From NCBI GenBank assembly GCA_018381235.1, contig JAGZSF010000005.1, positions 1 through 64,000 on the forward strand: a stretch of DNA of 64,000 nt. Reading direction: 5' to 3'. Shown here piece by piece: positions 51,611 through 58,623 of this stretch. The translations under genes and the position numbers were made by a program. This stretch comes from Collinsella sp. (GTDB lineage Bacteria > Actinomycetota > Coriobacteriia > Coriobacteriales > Coriobacteriaceae). The notes beneath the pieces were generated by a model that saw only the letters and a list, made by a program, of their open reading frames with translations, did not search any database and was not told the origin of the DNA. Each line of letters opens with the position of its first letter. Position 1 is the first letter of the stretch.

Positions 51611-51919
51611 TTATTTGGTCAGCTGCTCGAGGAGCTGCTCGCGCTGACGGACGCCAAGGCCCTGGACGCGACGGGTAGCGGAGATGCCGAGCTCCTCCAT
51701 GATCTTGGCGGCCTTGGCCTTGCCATAACCGGGGAGAGACTCGATGAGGGTGGAAACCTTCATGCGGGAAGCAATGGGGTCATCGGAGTTGAGCACGGAT
51801 TCGAGGGACTTCTCGCCCTTCTTGATCTGCTCACGGAGCTCTGCGCGAGCGTGACGCGCGGCGGCAGCCTTCTCAAGAGCCTGCTTGCGCTGCTCATCGG
51901 TAAGCTGAGGGAGTGCCAT
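51611..51919 (-). CDS. mihF: Integration host factor, actinobacterial type (mIHF)
   Basis: 102-aa nucleoid protein unrelated to HU-type IHF. It has the N-terminal helix (TDEQRKQALEKAAAAR) and the H2TH DNA-binding segment ESLPGYGKAKAAKIMEELGI. GGAGG lies five bases before the ATG at 51919. The mihF-gmk-rpoZ order is an actinobacterial hallmark and supports the taxonomic call. Confidence 0.96.
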   Translation of the reverse strand: MALPQLTDEQRKQALEKAAAARHARAELREQIKKGEKSLESVLNSDDPIASRMKVSTLIESLPGYGKAKAAKIMEELGISATRRVQGLGVRQREQLLEQLTK

Positions 51920-51963
51920 TCGTACCTCCAAATAGTTGGGTTATATCTGATTCAATATTTGGC

Positions 51964-51972
51964 ATTTTAGCA
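51964..51972 (-). promoter_or_regulatory. Extended -10 promoter of mihF
   Basis: On the minus strand TGCTAAAAT forms an extended -10, 44 bases before the start codon. No consensus -35 is visible. It is a third example of the TGC-type extended -10 in this window. Confidence 0.5.
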
Positions 51973-52045
51973 CGTAAAACGTACAAAATGGCCAATCGCG
52001 GCTCCATAGGTTAGACGATACCCGCAAAAAGTGCAATATATCGCG

Positions 52046-52113
52046 CTAAAAGATGAGCCCCCGACCTGCGATTCCACACAAAGGATGGGAAAGTTTTCGC
52101 AGGCACAGGGGCT
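52046..52113 (-). terminator. Terminator of the pyr operon
   Basis: Long imperfect hairpin with stems AGCCCC/GGGGCT and CCTGCGA/TCGCAGG (52056-52071 with 52097-52113) and a 25-nt loop, followed on the minus strand by CATCTTTTAG. It lies about 45 bp after the pyrF stop. Confidence 0.7.
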
Positions 52114-52158
52114 AATTTGTGCTAATGAGACCCAAAAGTGGTGACTTAAGGGAATCTT

Positions 52159-52875
52159 TTATGCGACGTTTTCGACCAGCTCGGCAACGATGGCGTCAAA
52201 CGCGGCAACCGGATCGTCGGCTCCGGTAATGGGGCGGCCAACCACGATATGGCTCGCGCCGCGCTCGATAGCCTGGGAAGGCGTGGCAACGCGGGACTGA
52301 TCGCCCAGCGCAGCACCAACCGGACGCACGCCCGGGGTCACAATCAGCGCATCGGGACCCAGCAGCTCACGCATGTCATGAGCCTCCATCGGCGAGCACA
52401 CGATGCCGTCGATACCGTTGGCCTGGGCGAGCTTTGCCAGACGGGCGGCCTCCTCGGCAACGGGCGACTCGACGCCGATCTCGCTCAACGCATCCTGATT
52501 CATGCTCGTGAGCACGGTGATGGCGACGAGCTTGGCTCGATCCTCGCGCGCCTCCTCGGCACCCTCACGGCAGGCGGCGAGCATAGCACCCGAACCCAAG
52601 GCGTGAACCGAAAGCAGGTCGGCACCGGCAAGCGAGGCCGAGCGAGCGGCACCGCGCACCTGATGCGGAATGTCGTGGAACTTAAGGTCGAGGAAAACCT
52701 TAAAGCCCAGGTCTTTAAAGGTCTTGACGATCTCGGGACCCTCAGCGTAATAGAGCGTCATGCCCACTTTAAGCCAAGCGGCATGGCCCGAAAGCTCATG
52801 GGCGAGCTCGAGCGCACGCTCACGGCCGCAGTCGAGGGCGACGATAACGCGGTCGCGGGCATCGGTCTCTAGCAT
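52159..52875 (-). CDS. pyrF: Orotidine 5'-phosphate decarboxylase
   Basis: 238-aa enzyme for the last step of UMP synthesis. Motifs: VIVALDCGRE at the start, LKVGM, the catalytic DLKFHDIP, and the C-terminal VTPGVRP and VVGRPITGADDP phosphate loops. The ATG at 52875 overlaps the pyrD stop by 7 bp. It is the last gene of the pyr operon. Confidence 0.96.
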   Translation of the reverse strand: MLETDARDRVIVALDCGRERALELAHELSGHAAWLKVGMTLYYAEGPEIVKTFKDLGFKVFLDLKFHDIPHQVRGAARSASLAGADLLSVHALGSGAMLAACREGAEEAREDRAKLVAITVLTSMNQDALSEIGVESPVAEEAARLAKLAQANGIDGIVCSPMEAHDMRELLGPDALIVTPGVRPVGAALGDQSRVATPSQAIERGASHIVVGRPITGADDPVAAFDAIVAELVENVA

Positions 52876-53792
52876 TCGAAAGCACCTACCAGCTCGTTGA
52901 TGTCCTTCACACCCTGGGACTCGGCCCAGGCCTCGAGCTCGTGCGCAATCTTGAGCGAAGCGCACGGATCGACGAAGTTGGCCATTCCGACCGATACGCA
53001 GGTAGCGCCAGCCAGGATAAACTCGGCCGCATCCTCACCGGTCATGACGCCGCCGACGCCGTTGATGGGAATATCGACGGCCTGAGCGACTTCCCAGACC
53101 ATACGCACGGCGATGTGATGGCACAGCGGGCCCGAAAGACCGCCCTTGGGCTTGGCCACACGCGACTTGCGGGTGTGGACGTCGATGGCCATACCCTGGA
53201 TGGAGTTGATGACCGAAAGGCCGTCTGCACCCTCGGCCTCGAGGGCCTTGGCGATCTCGGCGACGTTGACCGGTGCCATCTTCACAAACAGCGGCTTGTC
53301 GGTCACCTTGCGGCAGGCGGCCATGACGGAAGAGGCGCCCTCGGGCGTGGAACCCATGGCGGCACCGCCGGCGGCAATGTTGGGGCAGCTCACGTTGATC
53401 TCATAGCCGGCAGCCCAGGGGCACAGCTCGACATACATCTCGAGCGCACGAACAAACTCGTCCACGGAATGACCGGCGACCTGGCAGATGACCTGGCAAC
53501 CGTCCTTGGAGAGCTGCTCGAGCCACGGACCGGACTCGCGGGCGAAAGCGGCCACACCAGGGTTCTGCAGGCCCACGGAATTGATCATGCCGCCGGGGAT
53601 CTCGGCCATGCGGGGTGCGGGATTGCCGGGCCAGGGCTCGGCAGCGCAACCCTTGGTGGTGATGGCACCCAGCTGGGAGACATCGAAGAAGTTCTGGAAC
53701 TGCCAGCCGTAGCCAAAGGTACCGGCTGCGGTGTTGATGGGGTTCTGCATCTTGACGCCGCCGAAATCGACGGCCATGTTCACGGTACCCAC
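52869..53792 (-). CDS. pyrD: Dihydroorotate dehydrogenase B, catalytic subunit
   Basis: 307-aa FMN enzyme oxidising dihydroorotate with NAD through PyrK. Motifs: NTAAGTFGYG, GLQNPGV, EINVSCPN with the class 1B catalytic Cys, and the INGVGGVMTGEDA phosphate loop. It pairs with pyrK, so this is the type 1B system. The GTG at 53792 shares a base with the pyrK stop (TAGTG); a GTG at 53783 and an ATG at 53777 are alternatives. Confidence 0.95.
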   Translation of the reverse strand: MGTVNMAVDFGGVKMQNPINTAAGTFGYGWQFQNFFDVSQLGAITTKGCAAEPWPGNPAPRMAEIPGGMINSVGLQNPGVAAFARESGPWLEQLSKDGCQVICQVAGHSVDEFVRALEMYVELCPWAAGYEINVSCPNIAAGGAAMGSTPEGASSVMAACRKVTDKPLFVKMAPVNVAEIAKALEAEGADGLSVINSIQGMAIDVHTRKSRVAKPKGGLSGPLCHHIAVRMVWEVAQAVDIPINGVGGVMTGEDAAEFILAGATCVSVGMANFVDPCASLKIAHELEAWAESQGVKDINELVGAFEC

Positions 53793-54583
53793 TAGAAGAC
53801 CACCACCTTGGAAGCATCGAACACGGGGCCGCACATGCAGGCGCCCTTCATACCGTCGACCGTCTCGACATTGCAGGTGTTGCAGGCACCAAAGCCGCAG
53901 CTCATCATGCGCTCGAGCGACACCTCGCAGTACGCGCCGGCCTCGGCGGCAGTGGCGGCAACCTTCTTCATCATGACGGCGGGACCACAGCTGGCGACGT
54001 AGTCGTAACCGCCCTCGCCGAGCAGCTCGGCGGCAGGATCGGTGCAGAAGCCGTGCGTGCCCAACGAGCCGTCATCGGTGCACACGTTGACCGTGGCTCC
54101 CAGCGCGCGAAACTCATCGACGCCCACGGCCTTGGAAGCGGTGCCAAAGCCCAGGCATACGTCAACGTCCACGCCCTGCTCGGCAAGCATGCCAGCCAGG
54201 CAGAGCACGGGCGGAACGCCAATGCCGCCGGCGACGAGCAGTGCTTTCCTGGTACCCTCGGGCACGAACCAGCCGCGGCCGCCAGGGCCCAGCAGGTTGG
54301 AGGTGGAGCCAGGGGCCATCTGCGACAGACGACGGGTATCATCGCCCACGACGGCGTACCACAGCTCGACGGTGCCGGCCTCGGCGTCGGCACGATAGAA
54401 GCTCAGGGGCACGCGAAGCAGCGAGGAAGCATCGCCCGGCACGGCGATATTCACGAACTGACCGGGCTTGAGCGCACTTGCAAGCTTGGGGGCCGAGATA
54501 ACGAGCGAGAAGATGCCGTCGGCGATCTCCTGGTTCGAGACGACCTCGAAGTCGTGCATGCGTGCAGTGGAAGGTGTGGGCAT
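53792..54583 (-). CDS. pyrK: Dihydroorotate dehydrogenase B, electron transfer subunit
   Basis: 263-aa FAD/2Fe-2S protein that passes electrons from PyrD to NAD. FAD domain (RVPLSFYRAD), NAD-binding region (LLVAGGIGVPPVLCLA) and a cysteine cluster near the C-terminus (SCGFGACNTC, then GACMCG). The ATG at 54583 has GGAG five bases upstream. The gap to pyrC (92 bp) is the longest in the operon. Confidence 0.95.
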   Translation of the reverse strand: MPTPSTARMHDFEVVSNQEIADGIFSLVISAPKLASALKPGQFVNIAVPGDASSLLRVPLSFYRADAEAGTVELWYAVVGDDTRRLSQMAPGSTSNLLGPGGRGWFVPEGTRKALLVAGGIGVPPVLCLAGMLAEQGVDVDVCLGFGTASKAVGVDEFRALGATVNVCTDDGSLGTHGFCTDPAAELLGEGGYDYVASCGPAVMMKKVAATAAEAGAYCEVSLERMMSCGFGACNTCNVETVDGMKGACMCGPVFDASKVVVF

Positions 54584-54675
54584 AGACGCTCCAATCCCCC
54601 ATGCGGTTGCATGGTTCAGGCGAACAGAAAGCGCGGCACCGCAAGGGCGCCGCGCACAAAAGCGATAAGGCTATG

Positions 54676-55965
54676 CTAGCAGATGCAGCCGTCGGCAAGC
54701 GTCTGCTTACCGCCGACAAACACATCGGTGGCACGACCGGTGAGCGTGCGGCCGGCAAAACCGGAGTTCTCGGCGCGCGACTCGTAGCCACCCTCGCCGA
54801 CCGTCCAGGTGGCGGTGGGATCGAACACGGTCAGGTCGGCAACGGAGCCTGCCCTGACCTGAACCTGGTCGAGGCCCAAGATCTCACGCGGCTTGATGGC
54901 CATAAGCTCGACCATGCGTCCCATGCCCATCTTGCCGGTGTTGACCAGCTCGGTAAGCACGAGCGCCAGCGAGGTCTCGAGGCCGATCATGCCGAAGGGC
55001 GCAAGCTCGAACTCACGGGCCTTCTCCCACGGGGTATGGGGAGCGTGGTCGGTGACGATGACGTCTACGGTGCCGTCGATGACGCCCTGACGGATAGCCT
55101 CGGCGTCTTCATCGGTACGCAGCGGCGGGTTGACCTTGAGCGAGGTGTTGTAGGTCTCGTCCAGGTCGTTCTCGGTCAGGAACATGTGGTGCGGGGTGGC
55201 CTCGCAAGTGACCTGCACGCCAGCTGCCTTACCGGCACGCACGAGCTCCAGGCCATGGGCGGTGGAGATGTGCTGGATGTGCAGCTTGGCACCGGTCAGC
55301 TTGGCGATCTCGATATCGCGAGCGATCTGCAGCTCCTCGCCAGCCGCCGGCCAGCCCTCGAGGGCCAGACGGGTAGAGACCTTGCCCTCGTTGACCTGGC
55401 CGTGACCGACAAGGTCCTCGTCCTGGCAATGGCTCATAAAGACCTTGCCGAACATCTTGCCGTAGTCCATGCAGCGACGGAGCATGCCTGCCCCCTGCAC
55501 GCCGCGACCGTCGTCGGTGAAGGCGACGGCGCCGTGGGCGACCATATCGCCCATCTCGGACATAGCCTCGCCCTTAAGACCGCGGGTCATGGCGCCAGAA
55601 GGATAGACGCGGCAGTGGCCGACCTCGTCAGCGCGGGACTTGACGAACTCAACGACGGTACCGTTATCGGTAACGGGGTCGGTGTTGGGCATGGCGCACA
55701 CGCCGGTGAAGCCGCCCTTGGCAGCTGCGCGGGTGCCGCTCTCGATGTCCTCTTTGACCTCGTAGCCGGGCTCGCGCAGGTGGACGTGCATGTCCACCAG
55801 GCCAGGGACGAGGTACTTACCGGAAAGGTCGCGGACCTCGGCTCCCTCGGCGGCGAGGTTCTCGCCGACCTCGGCGATCTTGTCGCCGTCAATCAGGACG
55901 TCAACGACACCGTCAAGCTCGACAGACGGGTCGACGACGTGGGCATTCTTAAGAAGCAAGGCCAT
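54676..55965 (-). CDS. pyrC: Dihydroorotase
   Basis: 429-aa class I metal-dependent amidohydrolase closing carbamoyl-aspartate to dihydroorotate. Metal site DMHVHLREPG near residue 60, AMPNTDPVTDN, and DHAPHTPWEK. The ATG at 55965 has GGAGGTG upstream and overlaps the pyrB end by 17 bp. Confidence 0.96.
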   Translation of the reverse strand: MALLLKNAHVVDPSVELDGVVDVLIDGDKIAEVGENLAAEGAEVRDLSGKYLVPGLVDMHVHLREPGYEVKEDIESGTRAAAKGGFTGVCAMPNTDPVTDNGTVVEFVKSRADEVGHCRVYPSGAMTRGLKGEAMSEMGDMVAHGAVAFTDDGRGVQGAGMLRRCMDYGKMFGKVFMSHCQDEDLVGHGQVNEGKVSTRLALEGWPAAGEELQIARDIEIAKLTGAKLHIQHISTAHGLELVRAGKAAGVQVTCEATPHHMFLTENDLDETYNTSLKVNPPLRTDEDAEAIRQGVIDGTVDVIVTDHAPHTPWEKAREFELAPFGMIGLETSLALVLTELVNTGKMGMGRMVELMAIKPREILGLDQVQVRAGSVADLTVFDPTATWTVGEGGYESRAENSGFAGRTLTGRATDVFVGGKQTLADGCIC

Positions 55966-56893
55966 TATCGGCACCTCCAAGCAGCAGATACAGGATAGCC
56001 ATACGCACGCAGATACCGGCGTAGACCTGCTCCAGGATGACGGAGCGTTGCGGGTGGTCGGCCATATAGGAGTCGAACTCGACACCGCGGTTGATGGGGC
56101 CCGGGTGGCAGATGATCGCGTCGGGCTTCATGAGCTTCTCGCGGTCCTTGGTCAGACCGAAGAGCTTGTGGTACTCGCGAATCGTGGGGAACGGGGCACC
56201 CTCGAGGCGCTCCTGCTGCACGCGCAGCATGTAGACGACGTCCAGCTCGGGCAGAACGGAATCGAGGTCGCTCGTCACGTGGTCGCAGCCCAGAACCTCG
56301 GGCGCCGGCGGCAGCAGCGTGCCGGGGGCGACAGCGTAGGTCTCGCAGCCCATGATCTTCAACGCGGGGATCAGCGAGCCACAAACGCGGGAGTGGGAGA
56401 TGTCGCCGACGACGGCGACCTTCAGACCGTGGAAGTCACCCTTGTGTTCCCAGATGGTGTACAGGTCGAGCAGAGCCTGCGTGGGGTGGTTGTGCTTGCC
56501 GTCACCGGCGCAGATAACACTCGCGGGCGAATTCTGCGTGACGATGTAGGGAGCACCAGCATGCTTGTCGCGCACGACAATGCAGTCAATCTTGTAGGCG
56601 TTGAGGGTCTCGACGGTATCGACGAGGCTCTCGCCCTTGACCGTGGAGGTCGAGGAGCCGCCGAAATTGAGGCTGTCGGCCGAAAGACGCTTCTCGGCGA
56701 GCTCGAAGGAGCTGCGGGTACGCGTCGAGGGCTCGTTGAACATGTTGACGATGGTCTTGCCCTTGAGCGTGGGGACCTTCTTGATGGCACGCTCATTGAC
56801 CTCAGAGAACGCCTTGGCGGTCTCGAGGATGAGCTTGATGTCCTCTTCGGAGTACTCGGTAATGTCGATCAGGTGCTTATGATTGAACGCCAC
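55949..56893 (-). CDS. pyrB: Aspartate carbamoyltransferase, catalytic chain
   Basis: 314-aa enzyme joining carbamoyl phosphate and aspartate. Motifs: EPSTRTRSSFE for carbamoyl phosphate, GDGKHNHPTQALLD, and HPGPINRG. No pyrI regulatory chain is present, as in Gram-positives. The GTG at 56893 is chosen because the strong RBS GGAGGTGA ends eight bases before it; a GTG at 56905 lies inside that RBS. Confidence 0.95.
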   Translation of the reverse strand: MAFNHKHLIDITEYSEEDIKLILETAKAFSEVNERAIKKVPTLKGKTIVNMFNEPSTRTRSSFELAEKRLSADSLNFGGSSTSTVKGESLVDTVETLNAYKIDCIVVRDKHAGAPYIVTQNSPASVICAGDGKHNHPTQALLDLYTIWEHKGDFHGLKVAVVGDISHSRVCGSLIPALKIMGCETYAVAPGTLLPPAPEVLGCDHVTSDLDSVLPELDVVYMLRVQQERLEGAPFPTIREYHKLFGLTKDREKLMKPDAIICHPGPINRGVEFDSYMADHPQRSVILEQVYAGICVRMAILYLLLGGADNGLAS

Positions 56894-56897
56894 GGTA

Positions 56898-57482
56898 CTA
56901 CTCACCTCCCAGCGGCGCGGAGCCCACGTGGGAACCCGGCGCGACGTCGTTGATCTCGACAGCAGTACGGCCGTCGACTTCCTTCATATATAGGTGCACG
57001 TTCTCCTCGTGCGACGAGGGAACGTTCTTGCCGACAAAGTCCGGCGAGATAGGGAGCTCGCGGTGACCGCGGTCAACGAGAACTGCCAGCTCGACTCGGC
57101 TCGGACGGCCCAGGTCCATAACGGCGTCCAGAGCGGCGCGGATGGTACGACCCGTGTACAGGATGTCGTCCACCAGCACGACGCGCTTGCCGTCGACGCT
57201 GAAGGGAATGTTGGTAGCGTGGATCGCGGGAGCGAAATTGGTCGCATAGTCATCGCGATAGAAGCTGATGTCCAGGCTGCCGAGCGGAACGTCGACACCC
57301 TCGATCTCCTTGATCGCCTCGGCGAGCTTCTTTGCCAGAAGGTCGCCGCGCGTGACGATGCCGACCAGAGCGAGGTCTTCACAGCCCTCGTTGCGCTCGA
57401 GGATCTCGTGCGCGATGCGGGTCATCGCTCGGTTGACGGCGGTCTCGTCCATGATGACCGCCTTGGGGGAAGTCGTGCCCAT
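56898..57482 (-). CDS. pyrR: Bifunctional PyrR: pyr operon regulator / uracil phosphoribosyltransferase
   Basis: 194-aa RNA-binding regulator of the pyr operon with weak uracil phosphoribosyltransferase activity. The PRPP motif LVDDILYTGRTIRAAL lies near residues 101-116, and LVGIVTRGDLLAKKL and LDISFYRDDY are typical. It is the first gene of the operon and lies behind a leader with alternative hairpins. The C-terminus is extended by a short tail (DVAPGSHVG). Confidence 0.95.
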   Translation of the reverse strand: MGTTSPKAVIMDETAVNRAMTRIAHEILERNEGCEDLALVGIVTRGDLLAKKLAEAIKEIEGVDVPLGSLDISFYRDDYATNFAPAIHATNIPFSVDGKRVVLVDDILYTGRTIRAALDAVMDLGRPSRVELAVLVDRGHRELPISPDFVGKNVPSSHEENVHLYMKEVDGRTAVEINDVAPGSHVGSAPLGGE

Positions 57483-57503
57483 CGATCTCCTTCCTCACAT
57501 GTC

Positions 57504-57607
57504 TTGACTGCTGACACAGTCAAAAAAATAGATGCCCGACCGCTCAAAGCGGACCAGACACCCACAGGAAGTACTGCTCATTGACAGCTATGTAATTCCA
57601 TGTGGGT
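57504..57607 (-). promoter_or_regulatory. Candidate attenuator leader of the pyr operon
   Basis: In transcript order: a hairpin ACCCACA-GGAA paired with TTCC-TGTGGGT (57560-57607, one bulged T), then a GC-rich stem around CCGCT/AGCGG followed by ATCTATTTTTTT (57522-57560), which is terminator-like, then a 7-bp hairpin TTGACTG/CAGTCAA (57504-57523) before the RBS. This fits PyrR-controlled attenuation, although I do not find the usual PyrR loop consensus. The upstream region to rpmB (57608-57847) holds no gene; a weak promoter is possible there. Confidence 0.55.
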
Positions 57608-57847
57608 ATCTCGTACCCCTTTAATGGTCAAGGCATAGTGTAGCCAACCTCGGGCTCAAATGCGAGCATAAATACTAGTCAATCCGTAAACGGAGCCAAT
57701 AGCTCCATAAACCTATATATATTTGTGGGACGCGCTTGAAAACCTTGTTGCGAGCTGGCATAATCCCCTCTGCTGCACGCTAATCGGATCTACGTCCAGG
57801 GCCGTAGCGTGGGCACTATCGCCAAAAGAGGAATATCTCTGTGTAGA

Positions 57848-57879
57848 TTGCGCACAGAGACATGCTTCTGTGCTATAGT
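57848..57879 (+). promoter_or_regulatory. rpmB promoter with a palindrome in its spacer
   Basis: TTGCGC (57848-57853) and an extended -10 TGCTATAGT (57871-57879) are 20 bp apart. The spacer holds an inverted repeat GCACAGA/TCTGTGC (57852-57858, 57867-57873). A 20-bp spacer with a dyad is the layout of MerR-type promoters, but chance is possible; the extended -10 could work alone. Confidence 0.5.
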
Positions 57880-57933
57880 TCAGGCTTGTTTGTTAACGCG
57901 ACATGTTCGTTTGTCGCCCAAGGAGGGTCAGTT

Positions 57934-58122
57934 ATGTCCAAAGTTTGCGAAGTTTGCGGTAAGCACCCCGTTGCCGGTCGCTCCATCAGCCACTCTCACC
58001 GCGTCACCAACCGTAAGTTCCGCCCCAACATCCAGCGCGTCTACGTCGTCGTCGATGGTCATCGTCGCAAGATGAACGTTTGCTCCACCTGCCTCAAGTC
58101 CGGCAAGGTTGCGCGCTCCTAA
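57934..58122 (+). CDS. rpmB: 50S ribosomal protein bL28
   Basis: 62-aa L28. It is the zinc-binding form, with CEVCG at residues 5-9 and CSTC near 50, and the SHSHRVTNRKFRPNIQ body. AGGAGGG lies six bases before the ATG. It has its own promoter and a strong terminator, so it is monocistronic and divergent from the pyr operon. Confidence 0.97.
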   Translation: MSKVCEVCGKHPVAGRSISHSHRVTNRKFRPNIQRVYVVVDGHRRKMNVCSTCLKSGKVARS

Positions 58123-58190
58123 ATAAGGTCTTACCAACAAGTACCTCGGACTCTCCGGGTCAAAGACCTCGCGTTCACATAGAACTTACC

Positions 58191-58223
58191 AAAGGCGTCC
58201 TCCATGTGGAGGACGCCTTTTTG
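58191..58223 (+). terminator. Terminator of rpmB
   Basis: 14-bp perfect stem AAAGGCGTCCTCCA/TGGAGGACGCCTTT (58191-58204, 58207-58220) with a 2-nt loop, followed by TTGC after TTT. Confidence 0.93.
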
Positions 58224-58225
58224 CA

Positions 58226-58470
58226 CTCATTGGGGACAGACTTATATGAGGGTTTGCAGATGTCAAAGGGATCATAGCGCAGCTGGTATGCCTTGTAACT
58301 AACGGTACGCCTCGAGCGAGTCGGACGCACCTTACACGGGATTGAAATGGATGTAATCGAGTAGCTGCACCGCCTGTGTGTCCGACTCAACCGCGGCCCG
58401 CGAATAGCGATTATCAAACAGATGTCCCGTTTTCCCATTGAAATACTCATGAGAGTCTGTCCCCAATGAG
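58226..58470. mobile_element. Deleted REP/RAYT-type element with 17-bp inverted ends
   Basis: Perfect inverted repeats CTCATTGGGGACAGACT (58226-58242) and its complement (58454-58470) bound a 245-bp unit. The interior holds a fragment of a REP-associated tyrosine transposase on the minus strand. The left part of the gene is gone, so the right terminal repeat runs almost directly into the middle of the reading frame. I see no target-site duplication. GGGGACAGAC-type ends are what I would expect around RAYT-like transposases, from memory. Confidence 0.8.
58332..58448 (-). pseudogene. REP-associated tyrosine transposase (RAYT, Y1_Tnp) fragment
   Basis: Reading the minus strand from 58448, one frame gives 38 codons that match the C-terminal part of RAYT/IS200-like transposases: GHLFDNRYSRAAVESD followed by LLDYIHFNPV and then a stop (58332-58334). 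The segment fits the family pattern GHLF-x2-R-Y...VE-x-D...YIH-x-NPV. The N-terminal part with the HUH motif and catalytic Tyr is missing. It is a non-functional relic. The 276-bp ORF in another frame over the same stretch is not real. Confidence 0.85.
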
Positions 58471-58501
58471 CGGGGCGGTGGAGCAGGCAAGTAGTTTTAG
58501 T

Positions 58502-58531
58502 TAAAACGTTTCAGTTTATTGAAGCGTTTTA
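58502..58531. promoter_or_regulatory. Two LacI/CcpA-like operator sites upstream of adhE
   Basis: TAAAACGTTTCA (58502-58513) and TGAAGCGTTTTA (58520-58531) are near-identical sites in opposite orientation, each with the central CG typical of LacI-family operators. They lie 47-82 bp upstream of an extended -10 TGCTATCAT (58575-58583). Upstream placement suggests activation or an architectural role rather than simple blocking. Confidence 0.6.
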
Positions 58532-58574
58532 GTTTGTCTTTTACGGGAATCTGACCGTTCACCAATTTATTTCT

Positions 58575-58583
58575 TGCTATCAT
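58575..58583 (+). promoter_or_regulatory. Extended -10 promoter of adhE
   Basis: TGCTATCAT is an extended -10; no consensus -35 lies 17 bp upstream (CTGACC at 58551-58556 is too far). The leader before the ATG is about 35 nt with AAGGAG as RBS. Confidence 0.5.
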
Positions 58584-58623
58584 GCATCTTGTAGGGTAAA
58601 TCTCCGATCGCAAGGAGACACAA

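Noticed and set aside
57504..57607. T-box or purine-type riboswitch in front of pyrR
   Set aside because: No specifier loop or T-box sequence; PyrR-linked attenuation is the simpler reading.
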